Assembly (NCBI GenBank): GCA_900318065.1
Contig: ONIY01000004.1
Coordinates: 1 to 41,720, forward strand
Direction of reading: 5' to 3'
Length of the DNA stretch: 41,720 nucleotides
Origin: an uncultured Prevotellaceae bacterium
Lineage (GTDB): Bacteria > Bacteroidota > Bacteroidia > Bacteroidales > Muribaculaceae
The position numbers and the translations under genes are program-made. The notes beneath the pieces were generated by a model. It did not search any database. It saw only the letters and a list, made by a program, of their open reading frames with translations, and was not told where the DNA came from. This document shows positions 16,445 through 25,746 of the stretch, in pieces. Positions within the stretch are counted from its first letter, which is position 1. Each line of letters begins with the position of its first letter.

Positions 16445-17788
16445 ATGCAAGTTTCAGTTCGATTTTTGAAATGCTCTGTTTTGTCGCTCATGACATTGTT
16501 GCTGTGTGCATGCGCAATTGATATGCCCCAAGAGACCGAGTCTTCGTTTGAAACGATGACCGTGAAGAAGAGCGACATAGAGATACCCATTAAGTTCAGT
16601 GCAACGATGAAAGGCCAGTCGGATGTGGCGATTTCGCCACAGGTTAGTGGCCAGTTGACACAAATATGCGTGAGCGAAGGACAGCGTGTATCTAGAGGTC
16701 AGGTTCTTTTTGTTGTTGACTCACGCAATGCCCAGCATGAAGTGGAGTCGGCTCAAGCCAATCTGGATGCCACCCGAGCCAGTTCTCAATCGTCACGAGC
16801 AAGTATAGAATCGTCTCAAGCCAACTTAGCCTCAATGCAGGCCAATCTCCAGTCGGCACAGGCCAATCTCCAGTCGGCACAGGCTAAAGCCAACAGCGCC
16901 AAGCTGGAATACGATAGCAACAAGAGCCTCTTCGAAAAGAAAATCGTGAGCAATTACACCCTTGAGACCGCCAAGAACAACTATCAGCAAGCACTGGCCG
17001 CAGTGGGCCAAGCCAAGGCAGCGGTAGAACAAGCCAAAGCGTCGGTGTCGCAAGCCAGGGCTAATGTTGAGCAGGCAAGGGCAACGTCCGATCAATCGAG
17101 GGCCTCGGTAAGCCAGGCCCAAACGGCTGTTAACCGCGCCAAGGTGAACTTGGGTTTTTGCACCATTACTTCTCCAGTATCGGGCGTGGTTGGCGAGATC
17201 AAGGTGCGTGAAGGCGACCAAGTTTCTCCTATGACACAACTCACAATAGTGAGTAGCAACCAGCAGATGGAAGCCGAGTTCTCGGTTTCGGAAGCCATCC
17301 TTGAAGAGGCCATATCGTCGGGAGTATCGGGAGAAAAATCCAAGTATCTAGCAGAGTTGCCTGACGTGACTTTCGTGATGAAAAATGGCACACAGTATCC
17401 CCACAAGGGTCGTGTCGTTAGCATGACTGGTATGGTGAACGCCACCACAGGAACATTATCATGCAAGGCCAAGTTCCCCAATCCCGATGGTCTTCTCTAT
17501 TCGGGTATCCAGGGTACAGTGCTGCTGCCCATTAGTCAGGATGATGTGATGGTGATACCTCAAAACGCTGTGGTTCGCCTGCAAGACAAGTCATTAGTGT
17601 ATAAAGTGAAGTCGGACAGCACAGCCACCGCAGTCACTGTAATGATTGCCGATGCCTACAATGGCAAGGATGTGATTGTTACTGATGGTCTTAAGGTGGG
17701 TGATCGCATTGTTACAGTGGGCGCCAACAATCTAGAGGAAGGTCAGCGTGTCTTATTCCCTGCCGAAGCGAAAAAAGAATCTAAGTAA
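16445..17788 (+). CDS. RND efflux periplasmic adaptor (membrane fusion lipoprotein)
   Basis: About 447 residues from the ATG at 16445 (an upstream GTG at 16424 is less likely). The N-terminus MQVSVRFLKCSVLSLMTLLL leads to a lipobox LCAC with Cys23 as the probable lipidated residue. A lipoyl-like half (VAISPQVSGQLTQICVSEGQ) is followed by an unusually long Ala/Gln-rich helical hairpin from about 85 to 230. The second lipoyl half (CTITSPVSGVVGEIKVREGD) and beta-barrel/membrane-proximal domains follow. It bridges the inner-membrane pump and the outer-membrane channel encoded next. The helical hairpin contains exact 21-bp DNA repeats (16838-16879) encoding QANLQSA. Its stop overlaps the pump start (TAATG). 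Confidence 0.93.
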   Translation: MQVSVRFLKCSVLSLMTLLLCACAIDMPQETESSFETMTVKKSDIEIPIKFSATMKGQSDVAISPQVSGQLTQICVSEGQRVSRGQVLFVVDSRNAQHEVESAQANLDATRASSQSSRASIESSQANLASMQANLQSAQANLQSAQAKANSAKLEYDSNKSLFEKKIVSNYTLETAKNNYQQALAAVGQAKAAVEQAKASVSQARANVEQARATSDQSRASVSQAQTAVNRAKVNLGFCTITSPVSGVVGEIKVREGDQVSPMTQLTIVSSNQQMEAEFSVSEAILEEAISSGVSGEKSKYLAELPDVTFVMKNGTQYPHKGRVVSMTGMVNATTGTLSCKAKFPNPDGLLYSGIQGTVLLPISQDDVMVIPQNAVVRLQDKSLVYKVKSDSTATAVTVMIADAYNGKDVIVTDGLKVGDRIVTVGANNLEEGQRVLFPAEAKKESK

Positions 17789-20700
17789 TGAAGAATAATA
17801 TATTCATCAACAAATATGTGATGGCATGCGCAATTGCGATTGTCATCACTCTGGTGGGATTCATTTGTATGACCACGCTGCCCATTGAGCAGTATCCTAA
17901 TATTGCCCCGCCAACGGTTCGCGTCTCGACATCCTATACCGGTGCCGACGCCAACACTATCATGAAATCGGTAGTCCAACCGCTTGAAGAGAACATCAAC
18001 GGTGTGCCAGGCATGACCTATATCACCAGTTCGGCCTCGTCTTCGGGCGATGTGTCGATTCAGGTGTATTTTGAGCAGGGCACTGACCCCGACCTTGCCG
18101 CTGTGAATGTTCAGAACCGCGTGAGCCGTGCCACCGCACTGTTGCCCTCGGAGGTGACAAAGGTGGGTGTGCAGGTTATGAAGCAGCAGAGCAACATCCT
18201 GCACATTGGCGCTCTAAAGAGCGTGGACGGCAAGTATGACGCCGATTTTATTGCCAACTATATTGACATCAACGTTCGTCCCCGACTGATGCGTATCACG
18301 GGTGTGGGCGATGTAGTTTCCCTGGGTAACACTTATGCCCTTCGCATCTGGCTCAAGCCCGATGTGATGGCGCAATATGGGTTGGAGCCTAACGATGTGT
18401 TTGCGGCCATAGGCGGACAAAGTTTCGTCGCCGCCACTGGCTCGCTTGGCGAGCAGTCGGAGAACGCCTATCAGTACTCAATGGAGTACAAGGGCACATT
18501 GAAGTCCGTTGAGGAGTTTAACGATATTGTGCTCCGCACGAGCGAAGGCGGTCACCTGCTGCACCTGAGAGATGTTGCCGAGGTGGAGATTGGAGCGGTG
18601 AGTTACAATTACTCCTCCAACATCGACGGTAAGCCAGGTACCATCTACATGGTGTTCCAGGCTCCTGGCGCCAACGCTACCGATGTGAACGCCCGCATCA
18701 ACAAGCTCTATGAGGATATGAAACCGTCGATGCCCGCTGGTCTGGAGTTTGAGATTTTGGAAACCAGCGACGACTTCCTCTTTGCCGCCATCCACAACGT
18801 GGTTGAGACACTAGTTATCGCCATTATCCTTGTGATACTTGTTGTATATTTCTTCCTTCAGAGTTTCAAGGCAACCGTCATCCCATCGCTGTCGATTATC
18901 GTGTCGCTGATGGGAACATTTGCAATAGTGTTGCTGGCAGGATTCTCACTGAATATTCTAACGCTGTTCGCGCTAGTGCTGGCCATTGGTACGGTGGTAG
19001 ATGATGCTATTGTCGTAGTCGAGGCGGTGATGGCCAAGATGGAAGGCGGCGTCACCGATGCCCGCGAGGCCACCCGTCAAGCCATGAGCGATGTGTCGGT
19101 TGCCGTTATCTCGTGTACACTGGTGTTTATGGCAGTGTTTATTCCAGTGGCATTCATGCCAGGCACCTCGGGCTCGTTCTTCACGCAGTTTGGTGTGACA
19201 CTGGCCTCGTCAGTGGGCTTGTCGTGCGTGTCGGCCCTGACGCTGTGTCCAGCCTTGTGTGCCATCATGATGCGCTATTCCAAGGACGGCAAGGAAAAGA
19301 AAAACCTGAACTATTATGTCACTAAGGCCTACACAGCCAGTTATAACGCCATCCTCAAGAAATACAAGAAGAGCGTTGGCGGTTTCATCAAGCGTCCGTG
19401 GATTTCGGGTGCGTTGCTTGCTGGCGCAGCAGTGCTGCTTGTTATCTTCATGCGTGGACTGCCATCGGGTCTTGTGCCTCAGGAAGACCAGGGTGTGTTC
19501 TTTGCCGAGGTTCGTGCCCCTGAGGGCTGCACCCTGCATGAGACACAAGAGATTGTAAAGAAAGTTGAGGCAAAGATTAAGAAGATACCCGAATTGGAGA
19601 GTTATGCTGTTGTTAGCGGTTACGGCATGATGGCCAATAGCTCGGGCAGTTGCTATGCCACACTCATTATTCGCCTTAAGAACTGGGACGACCGCCCAGG
19701 AATGAATCATAACATCATGCTCGTTTATGGTCGTTTTGCCATGGACTGCAAGGATATCAAGAATGCCAAGGTCATACCATTCCAAATGCCGCAGGTGCCT
19801 GGCTATGGTTCCAATAGTAGCGTGAACCTCGTTTTGCAGGACATGCAGGACCGTCCAATGACGGAATTCAATGCCGACGCTACCAAGTTCCTTGCCAAAC
19901 TTAACGAACGTCCTGAGATTATGATGGCAATGTCGTCCTATTCAGAACGTTTCCCGAAATATCAGGTAGATGTAGATGCTACCCAGTGCGACCGTGCCGG
20001 TGTAACACCCGCCGTGGTGCTGAACACTCTGGGCGCTTACTGTGGAGGTGCCTATGTGGGTAACTTCAACCAGTTTGGTAAGGTGTATCGCATCATGGCC
20101 AACGCTGCTCCTGAATATCGTCTAGACCCCTCGTCGCTCAACAATATCTTTGTGCGTGTGCAAGGTGGCAGTATGGCTCCTATCTCAGAGTTTGTCAGAC
20201 TCAAGGAAATAGTGGGTTCGGCATCGGTTGAGCATTTCAACCTGTTCCAGAGCATCACCTGCGGTGTTATGGCAGCCAACGGATATTCGGAGGGTGCCGC
20301 TCACAAAGCCATCGCCGAGGTGTTTGAAGCCGAGATGCCTAAGGGTTACAGTTATGAGTACGGCGGTATGTCGCGTGAGGTGGAAGAGACCTCTGGTTCT
20401 AACGCTACAGCACTCATCTATTGCATTTGCGCCATTCTCATCTACCTTATCTTGGCATCGCTCTACAACTCGTGGTTCACGCCAATGGCTGTGCTGCTGA
20501 GTGTGCCATTTGGATTGATGGGCTCGTTTGGCGCAGTGTGGTTAGTCTCACTGCTTCACCTGCCAGGCATGGAGAACAACATCTACTTGCAGACGGGTGT
20601 CATCATGCTTATAGGTCTGCTTGCCAAGACAGCGATCCTCATCACCGAGTATGCGTCGGAGCGCCGCGAGCAAGGCCTGTCGATACGGGATGCGGCGTTT

Positions 20701-21039
20701 GCCGCCTGCGAGGAGCGTCTGCGCCCCATCTTGATGACAGTTGTGACCATGATAGCGGGTATGATTCCACTTATCATCGCTGGCGGTGCCGGTGCCAATG
20801 GTAACCGCGTGCTCGCGCTCGGCGTCACTGCCGGTATGGCGGTGGGTACACTGGCGTTGCTCTTTGTGGTGCCTGCCTTCTTCATCGTGTTCCAGAAGTT
20901 GCATGAGAGATTCCAGGGGAATAAAGTGGCAGTGCCAGTTGAAGAGGCAGTTGCCACTGCCGCCCCTCAAAAAGAGGCTATTGCACCTTCAAAGGAGGAG
21001 AATAATAATATTGATGACGTGAAAACTACCGAAGAATAA
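17788..21039 (+). CDS. RND (HAE1 family) multidrug efflux pump, inner-membrane subunit
   Basis: 1083 residues, slightly longer than AcrB because of a polar C-terminal tail. It is the proton-driven pump of a tripartite exporter. Visible features are the first transmembrane segment followed by LPIEQYPNIAPPTVRVST, and the TM4 motif VVDDAIVVVE carrying the paired Asp of the proton relay. Also present are TM-region GLLAKTAILITEYASE with the conserved Lys, and LVPQEDQGVFFAEV at the start of the second porter half. The two-fold repeat of 6 transmembrane helices plus a large periplasmic loop is intact. It lies between its adaptor and outer-membrane factor in one operon. Substrates are probably lipophilic toxins or bile salts, which is inference. 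Confidence 0.96.
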   Translation: MKNNIFINKYVMACAIAIVITLVGFICMTTLPIEQYPNIAPPTVRVSTSYTGADANTIMKSVVQPLEENINGVPGMTYITSSASSSGDVSIQVYFEQGTDPDLAAVNVQNRVSRATALLPSEVTKVGVQVMKQQSNILHIGALKSVDGKYDADFIANYIDINVRPRLMRITGVGDVVSLGNTYALRIWLKPDVMAQYGLEPNDVFAAIGGQSFVAATGSLGEQSENAYQYSMEYKGTLKSVEEFNDIVLRTSEGGHLLHLRDVAEVEIGAVSYNYSSNIDGKPGTIYMVFQAPGANATDVNARINKLYEDMKPSMPAGLEFEILETSDDFLFAAIHNVVETLVIAIILVILVVYFFLQSFKATVIPSLSIIVSLMGTFAIVLLAGFSLNILTLFALVLAIGTVVDDAIVVVEAVMAKMEGGVTDAREATRQAMSDVSVAVISCTLVFMAVFIPVAFMPGTSGSFFTQFGVTLASSVGLSCVSALTLCPALCAIMMRYSKDGKEKKNLNYYVTKAYTASYNAILKKYKKSVGGFIKRPWISGALLAGAAVLLVIFMRGLPSGLVPQEDQGVFFAEVRAPEGCTLHETQEIVKKVEAKIKKIPELESYAVVSGYGMMANSSGSCYATLIIRLKNWDDRPGMNHNIMLVYGRFAMDCKDIKNAKVIPFQMPQVPGYGSNSSVNLVLQDMQDRPMTEFNADATKFLAKLNERPEIMMAMSSYSERFPKYQVDVDATQCDRAGVTPAVVLNTLGAYCGGAYVGNFNQFGKVYRIMANAAPEYRLDPSSLNNIFVRVQGGSMAPISEFVRLKEIVGSASVEHFNLFQSITCGVMAANGYSEGAAHKAIAEVFEAEMPKGYSYEYGGMSREVEETSGSNATALIYCICAILIYLILASLYNSWFTPMAVLLSVPFGLMGSFGAVWLVSLLHLPGMENNIYLQTGVIMLIGLLAKTAILITEYASERREQGLSIRDAAFAACEERLRPILMTVVTMIAGMIPLIIAGGAGANGNRVLALGVTAGMAVGTLALLFVVPAFFIVFQKLHERFQGNKVAVPVEEAVATAAPQKEAIAPSKEENNNIDDVKTTEE

Positions 21040-21040
21040 T

Positions 21041-22429
21041 ATGGAAAAAAGAACAACATTAATATTGAGTGTGGTTTTATTGGGATTAATGGTCGCCAGT
21101 TGCGGCTCGTATAAAGGCTTGTATGACAAATATGAGTCAAACGCGCAAATACCTGAAAATGTTATAGGTGTAACCATTCCCGACTCGATTGCCCAGAGAG
21201 ATCCTATACCCATGTCGTGGCGTGACTTTTTTGTCGACCCACTGCTGCAAAATCTCATCGACTCGGCACTGGTGCGCAACACCGACTTAAACTCAGCAAG
21301 AATTGCCGTAGAGCAGAGCGAGGTGTCGTTGCAAATGGCAAAGAAGGCCATCTTGCCGTCGCTATATTTCTCGCCCCAGGCTTCTTTCTCCAGCTTTGGC
21401 AGCAACACGTCTAAAACTTATAATGTGCCGTTGCAGGCTAATTGGGACATGGGTTCGCTGGGCTCATTCACCAACAAGAAACGTGCTGCCCAAGCCGTGA
21501 AGCTTCAGGCTCAAGCGCGTGAAGAAGCAGTGAGGGCCAATCTCGTGTCGGCAGTGGCGCAGCAGTATTGCCTGCTTCAGGTGCTTGACCGTCAGCTCGA
21601 GATCCTCATCCTCACCGACAGCTTGTGGAACAAGTCATTGGAAACCCAAAAAGTGCTTTGGGAGTATGGCAAGGTATATTCCACTGCCGTGAATCAGCTG
21701 GAGTCATCTTACTTAAATGTAAAGACACAGCTTGTGGATGTGCATCGAAACATACGCAGCATCGAGAATTCATTATGCAGTATCCTGGCTATACCACCAC
21801 AACACATTGAACGCAACCCCTGGGGAAGCCAGATATTTCCCGAGCAGTTGATTAAAAGGGGCATTTCGGCACAGATGCTGCAATTGCGTCCCGACATTCG
21901 CATGGCCAACTTTGCCATGGAAGAAGCCTACTACAACATGCAGACTGCCCGCTCGGCGTTCTTCCCCAGCCTCTCGCTGTCGGGAGTTCTGGGATGGACC
22001 AACAGTGGCGGCGGCGCTGTTGTCAACCCCGGTAAGATATTGACCAATATCATAGCTTCCATCACGCAACCCATCTTTGCCCGCGGACAAATAAAAGGCA
22101 ATCTGGAAATGGCTAAACTGCGTCAAGAAGACGTTGCACAACAATATGTGCAAACCGTTATTGATGCGGGAAATCAGGTGAACGATGCATTATATGACCT
22201 TCAAGCAGCCCATGATAAGCATGGTTATTATGAACGTCAAGTGGCAGTTCTTAAAGATGCTTATACTGGAACACATGAGCTGATGGAAAACGGCAAAGCA
22301 ACCTACCTGGAGGTGCTCACCGCTCAAGAGACACTGCTTAGTGCTCAGCTGAGCGAGGCAATGAACATGTATGACGCTGCCAGTGCCGTTATCGAGCTCT
22401 ACATCGCCCTTGGCGGTGCAACAAGATAG
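21041..22429 (+). CDS. Outer-membrane efflux factor (TolC/OprM/NodT-type lipoprotein)
   Basis: 462 residues. The N-terminus MEKRTTLILSVVLLGLMVAS ends in a lipobox VASC with Cys21. Two repeated long helical stretches of the outer-membrane efflux protein fold are visible, for example DSALVRNTDLNSARIAVEQS and RPDIRMANFAMEEAYYNMQT, and the C-terminal TYLEVLTAQETLLSAQLSEA. It forms the trimeric outer-membrane channel for the pump encoded immediately upstream (1-bp gap), completing the tripartite system. No terminator is obvious after it. Confidence 0.95.
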   Translation: MEKRTTLILSVVLLGLMVASCGSYKGLYDKYESNAQIPENVIGVTIPDSIAQRDPIPMSWRDFFVDPLLQNLIDSALVRNTDLNSARIAVEQSEVSLQMAKKAILPSLYFSPQASFSSFGSNTSKTYNVPLQANWDMGSLGSFTNKKRAAQAVKLQAQAREEAVRANLVSAVAQQYCLLQVLDRQLEILILTDSLWNKSLETQKVLWEYGKVYSTAVNQLESSYLNVKTQLVDVHRNIRSIENSLCSILAIPPQHIERNPWGSQIFPEQLIKRGISAQMLQLRPDIRMANFAMEEAYYNMQTARSAFFPSLSLSGVLGWTNSGGGAVVNPGKILTNIIASITQPIFARGQIKGNLEMAKLRQEDVAQQYVQTVIDAGNQVNDALYDLQAAHDKHGYYERQVAVLKDAYTGTHELMENGKATYLEVLTAQETLLSAQLSEAMNMYDAASAVIELYIALGGATR

Positions 22430-22508
22430 GAATAAACATAAATACAGCGCTACAACCACAAGAACACAACAGATAGACAAACTTTTTGTCAAGGAACTTG
22501 GTCAATAA

Positions 22509-22538
22509 TTGCCAAATTGCATTTTTTTTGTAACTTTG
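22509..22538 (+). promoter_or_regulatory. Promoter of the envelope lipoprotein-pldA cluster
   Basis: TTG at 22509-22511, a 19-bp spacer and a perfect TAnnTTTG box (TAACTTTG) at 22531-22538, 24 bp before the ATG at 22562. This separates the cluster from the upstream efflux operon. Confidence 0.7.
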
Positions 22539-22561
22539 CCGCAAAATTTTTTTTGAGTGAT

Positions 22562-23611
22562 ATGCGAACCTTTAAGATTCAATTACTGCTGGCAATAAGC
22601 GTGTTGACATTGATGGCATCGTGCGATAAAGACGAGGTCACCGTCAAGCGCCGTGGTGAGCGACAGGTCTATGTGCTCACCAGCGAGGGTCACATCTATG
22701 ACCTGATGGGCGACAGGATTATGGAGTTGCCCAACTGTGAGTATGCCAGCGAGATCATCAGCGATGGTGACGACTATTTTGTCTCGGGCAAGAGCACAAA
22801 GGACAAGGTGGGCTACTGGAAAAACGGCAAGTGGAACACGCTGCACGTTGATTTTATCGAGAATGTGAGCCATGAGACGCAGGGCATTGCCAAGTGGGAC
22901 TATTACATCTACCTCTTTGACTATCCCTACATATTGAAAAACAGCGGTATATTCCCCCTTGACGACTATGAGAATTTCAGTCCTTCGGGCAAGTGCCTTA
23001 CCGTGAGCAATGGCAAGTGCTACCTTGCTGGAGGGGAGTTTTATGATGAAGAGCCTAGCAATGCCGTGCTCTACTATGAGCATAAGGGCCGCTATGCCAA
23101 GAGAATCCTTCCCAAGCCCAGTGAGGACGTGAGCGGTCACGCCACGTGCATCTATGCCTACGACACCGACCACACTATCGTGGGCGGTCATGTGGGAACC
23201 GAGCCTTGCATCTGGGTTGACACGGTGCTTCAAGTTCTTCCACGCACTTTTAATCCGCCACTGCCTGAGTATGACCTTCCGCTTGGTCATGTGAGTTCGG
23301 TGGTCAGACTTAATGGCCACATCTATGCCGTGGGTTATGAGACCGATGAAGAAGGCCACGACAAGGCAATAATGTGGGTAGATGGTGTACCACAGCCCAT
23401 AGTCTCGGGACGTCAGGAAAGAATCATTTTTTCCATTGCCGAGGAGTTGATTGCCTATGGTGAAGATTTGTATATGCTCACTTTTGAGTGTTACGAGAAG
23501 CGACTGGCTAATGGCGAGACCGATACCGGCCTTGACATCTTTATTTGGATGAACGACAGGATAATCGCCAAGTACAATAATATTGATATTGTGAATTTCA
23601 CCGTGGTATAA
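22562..23611 (+). CDS. Beta-propeller-like lipoprotein of unknown function
   Basis: About 349 residues from the ATG at 22562; the upstream in-frame start at 22517 lies within the promoter. The N-terminus MRTFKIQLLLAISVLTLMAS has lipobox MASC at Cys21, followed by DKDE. Acidic residues just after the Cys resemble the Bacteroidota surface-export signal for lipoproteins, so surface display is likely. The chain has repeated blade-like units of about 45-50 residues with G-(I/H)-Y and W-x-(N/D)-G patterns (GYWKNGKW, SNGKCYLAGGEFYDE, RLNGHIYAVGYETDEEG, IMWVDGVPQ), like kelch/propeller repeats. No family was recognised with certainty. It leads the pldA/DUF4421 cluster. Confidence 0.68.
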   Translation: MRTFKIQLLLAISVLTLMASCDKDEVTVKRRGERQVYVLTSEGHIYDLMGDRIMELPNCEYASEIISDGDDYFVSGKSTKDKVGYWKNGKWNTLHVDFIENVSHETQGIAKWDYYIYLFDYPYILKNSGIFPLDDYENFSPSGKCLTVSNGKCYLAGGEFYDEEPSNAVLYYEHKGRYAKRILPKPSEDVSGHATCIYAYDTDHTIVGGHVGTEPCIWVDTVLQVLPRTFNPPLPEYDLPLGHVSSVVRLNGHIYAVGYETDEEGHDKAIMWVDGVPQPIVSGRQERIIFSIAEELIAYGEDLYMLTFECYEKRLANGETDTGLDIFIWMNDRIIAKYNNIDIVNFTVV

Positions 23612-23634
23612 CACAAGCAAAAACTAATAAAAAG

Positions 23635-24486
23635 ATGAAATTTCATAAAATACTAATTCTATTTGTCCTTGCCAGTGTGGTAAGCACTGCTCCGGCGCAG
23701 ATTCTCACAAAAGTGCTGGGCAAGGAGGAACAGAAATTTAATGTCGACAGCATCATCAAAGACTTCGACAGCCGCCCGTCTTTTGGCATTTTCAAGGACA
23801 ACTATTTCGCCCTGGGTACTTCGCTCAACCAAAAGCCTAACGAGTATAACAGCGACGTTAAGTTCCAGATCAGTTTCCGTCAGCGAGTAACCAAGTCGAT
23901 ATTGCCTTTTCACAGCCACCTCTTCCTGAGCTACTCGCAAAAGGCGATGTGGAACATCTTTGAGGAGTCGCTGCCATTCCATGACCTGAACTTCAATCCA
24001 GGACTTGGTATTCAAACTCCTATCTTCATCAAGGGCAGGCTCGTGGGAAGCACCTTGATCATGGTTGAGCATGAGTCTAATGGCCGCGATGGTGAGGCGT
24101 CACGCAGCTGGAACAAGATTTCGTTTGCCGCCTCGGCATTCATGAACCGCAACCTCATGCTGCATGCCAAGGCATGGATCCCCATCATCGACGGTCAGCA
24201 GAACAAGGATATCCTCAAGTACAGCGGAATCTTCCAGGGTGGTGCACAGTTTATCTCCAACAACCGCCGCTGGGTTGCCGATGTGACCTTCGTCAAGCGC
24301 CAGGGCTGGAACTTCAGTTTCAACACCATCATCAATGTGGGCTTCCGCATTCGTGAGAAAGACAACCAGTTCCTGATGCTGCACTTCTATGACGGCTATG
24401 GCGAGAACATGCTCGACTACAACAAGTATCACTGCCGCTTGCGCCTGGGATTGCTCATCAGGCCTACTTTCTTCAGCGACTTCTAA
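23635..24486 (+). CDS. pldA: Outer-membrane phospholipase A
   Basis: 283 residues with a signal peptide (MKFHKILILFVLASVVSTAP). It matches OMPLA: FQISFRQRV and LFLSYSQKAMWNIF strands, and the active-site segment EHESNGRDGEASRSWN. His146, Ser148 and Asn160 have the same spacing as the catalytic His142-Ser144-Asn156 of the E. coli enzyme, and Ser158 matches the calcium-site Ser152. The enzyme is a 12-strand outer-membrane barrel that hydrolyses phospholipids mislocalised to the outer leaflet. The final Phe (FFSDF) fits a barrel C-terminus. It follows the lipoprotein gene by 23 bp and precedes the DUF4421 barrel by 15 bp. Confidence 0.92.
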   Translation: MKFHKILILFVLASVVSTAPAQILTKVLGKEEQKFNVDSIIKDFDSRPSFGIFKDNYFALGTSLNQKPNEYNSDVKFQISFRQRVTKSILPFHSHLFLSYSQKAMWNIFEESLPFHDLNFNPGLGIQTPIFIKGRLVGSTLIMVEHESNGRDGEASRSWNKISFAASAFMNRNLMLHAKAWIPIIDGQQNKDILKYSGIFQGGAQFISNNRRWVADVTFVKRQGWNFSFNTIINVGFRIREKDNQFLMLHFYDGYGENMLDYNKYHCRLRLGLLIRPTFFSDF

Positions 24487-24501
24487 AAAAATGCAATTGA
24501 G

Positions 24502-25698
24502 ATGAAACGGTTTTACTTGATATTGATGCTTGTAGCGTGCTTGCCGGCTCTGTCGTGGAGTCAGGACATTGCTCGTGACACAGTGCCCGCGGCAGTGGAT
24601 TCGGTACAGAAACTGAGCAAGTTTCAGCAGATTAAATCTAATATCACCAAGCGCATCGAGGACAAACTCAACGAGCCCTACGACACCACACGCGACAACC
24701 GCTACTGGTGGCGCGCCATGAAGCATGGCAAGGTCAACTTCAAGGACAGCACAATGGGCTATCCCAAATTCCTGATGTTCTGCTACAAGACCTACAAGTG
24801 GGGCGACAAGGCGTTCAACAGCTATGACAGTGCCTATGTGAAGCCCACAGGCAAGAACTGGAAACTCATTCTCAAAAGCAATAACTGGTTGGACTCCTAC
24901 ATTGGCACTCCATATGAGAATGTGAAGGTGATAATGAACAGCAACTTGGTGTCGAATATTGGTGTGTCGCTGTCGTTCATGGCAGTGAGCTTGGGCTACT
25001 CGGTTAGTATAAGCAACCTCATTCATGGCGGTAAAATTTCAAACAAGGTCGACTTCTCGTTCACCTGCGCTCGATTTACCGCCGATGCCTATTACTGGGA
25101 GAATCAGAACGATATCAACGTCACCTATGTTGATAAGAGTTTGGACAACAAGCGTCATGAGTATAGACAGTCGGGAATCAGCCGCAAGGCGATGGGGCTC
25201 ACTGCCTACTATTTCTTCAACAACCGCCGCTATGCGCAAGCGGCAGCCTACTGCTTCTCAAAGTATCAGAAGCGCAGCGCTGGTTCATTCTTGGCGGGAA
25301 TCAGCCTTCAGCATTTTGACGTGAAGTTTGATCCAGAAAAGATGCCTCAGGAGTCCCACGACTATATCCCCGTGGACACCGAAATGCCACGCATCCTTTA
25401 TAACGATTATTGCGTGCTTGTGGGCTATGGCTACAACTGGGTGCTTGGGCGTAAGTGGTTGCTGAATTTCACTCTAACCCCCTATCTCGGTTACCGTTAC
25501 AATATCAAGCCGCAGCCTGGGGATAAGCAAAGCGATTTCTCGCTCAACATAAGAGCTCGCATTGGTGCAGTGTATAACCACAAGAACTTCTTCATGGGCC
25601 TTCAGGCCTGTGGTGATCATCATCGTTACAAGAAGCAAGATAGCTGGCTAGTGTTCTCCATGCTGGAGTTCACGGCTTTGGCAGGTATAAGATTTTAA
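24502..25698 (+). CDS. DUF4421 family outer-membrane beta-barrel protein
   Basis: 398 residues with a signal peptide (MKRFYLILMLVACLPALSWS). The body has alternating strands typical of a barrel, for example NIGVSLSFMAVSLGYSVSIS, KAMGLTAYYFFNNRRYAQAA and NFTLTPYLGYRYNIKP, and ends AGIRF with terminal Phe. The pattern and length match DUF4421, a Bacteroidota family of unknown function. Its position after pldA suggests a shared outer-membrane maintenance role, which is inference. Confidence 0.82.
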   Translation: MKRFYLILMLVACLPALSWSQDIARDTVPAAVDSVQKLSKFQQIKSNITKRIEDKLNEPYDTTRDNRYWWRAMKHGKVNFKDSTMGYPKFLMFCYKTYKWGDKAFNSYDSAYVKPTGKNWKLILKSNNWLDSYIGTPYENVKVIMNSNLVSNIGVSLSFMAVSLGYSVSISNLIHGGKISNKVDFSFTCARFTADAYYWENQNDINVTYVDKSLDNKRHEYRQSGISRKAMGLTAYYFFNNRRYAQAAAYCFSKYQKRSAGSFLAGISLQHFDVKFDPEKMPQESHDYIPVDTEMPRILYNDYCVLVGYGYNWVLGRKWLLNFTLTPYLGYRYNIKPQPGDKQSDFSLNIRARIGAVYNHKNFFMGLQACGDHHRYKKQDSWLVFSMLEFTALAGIRF

Positions 25699-25746
25699 AA
25701 ATGAACTTATCATCAAAATTAATAACAAAAAGAAACAATATCAATC

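Noticed and set aside
16424-16445. Upstream GTG start for the efflux adaptor
   Set aside because: It would put seven residues before the signal peptide; the ATG at 16445 gives a normal lipoprotein signal with lipobox.
22517-22562. Longer N-terminus for the propeller-like lipoprotein
   Set aside because: That start overlaps the predicted promoter, and the ATG at 22562 gives a complete lipoprotein signal.
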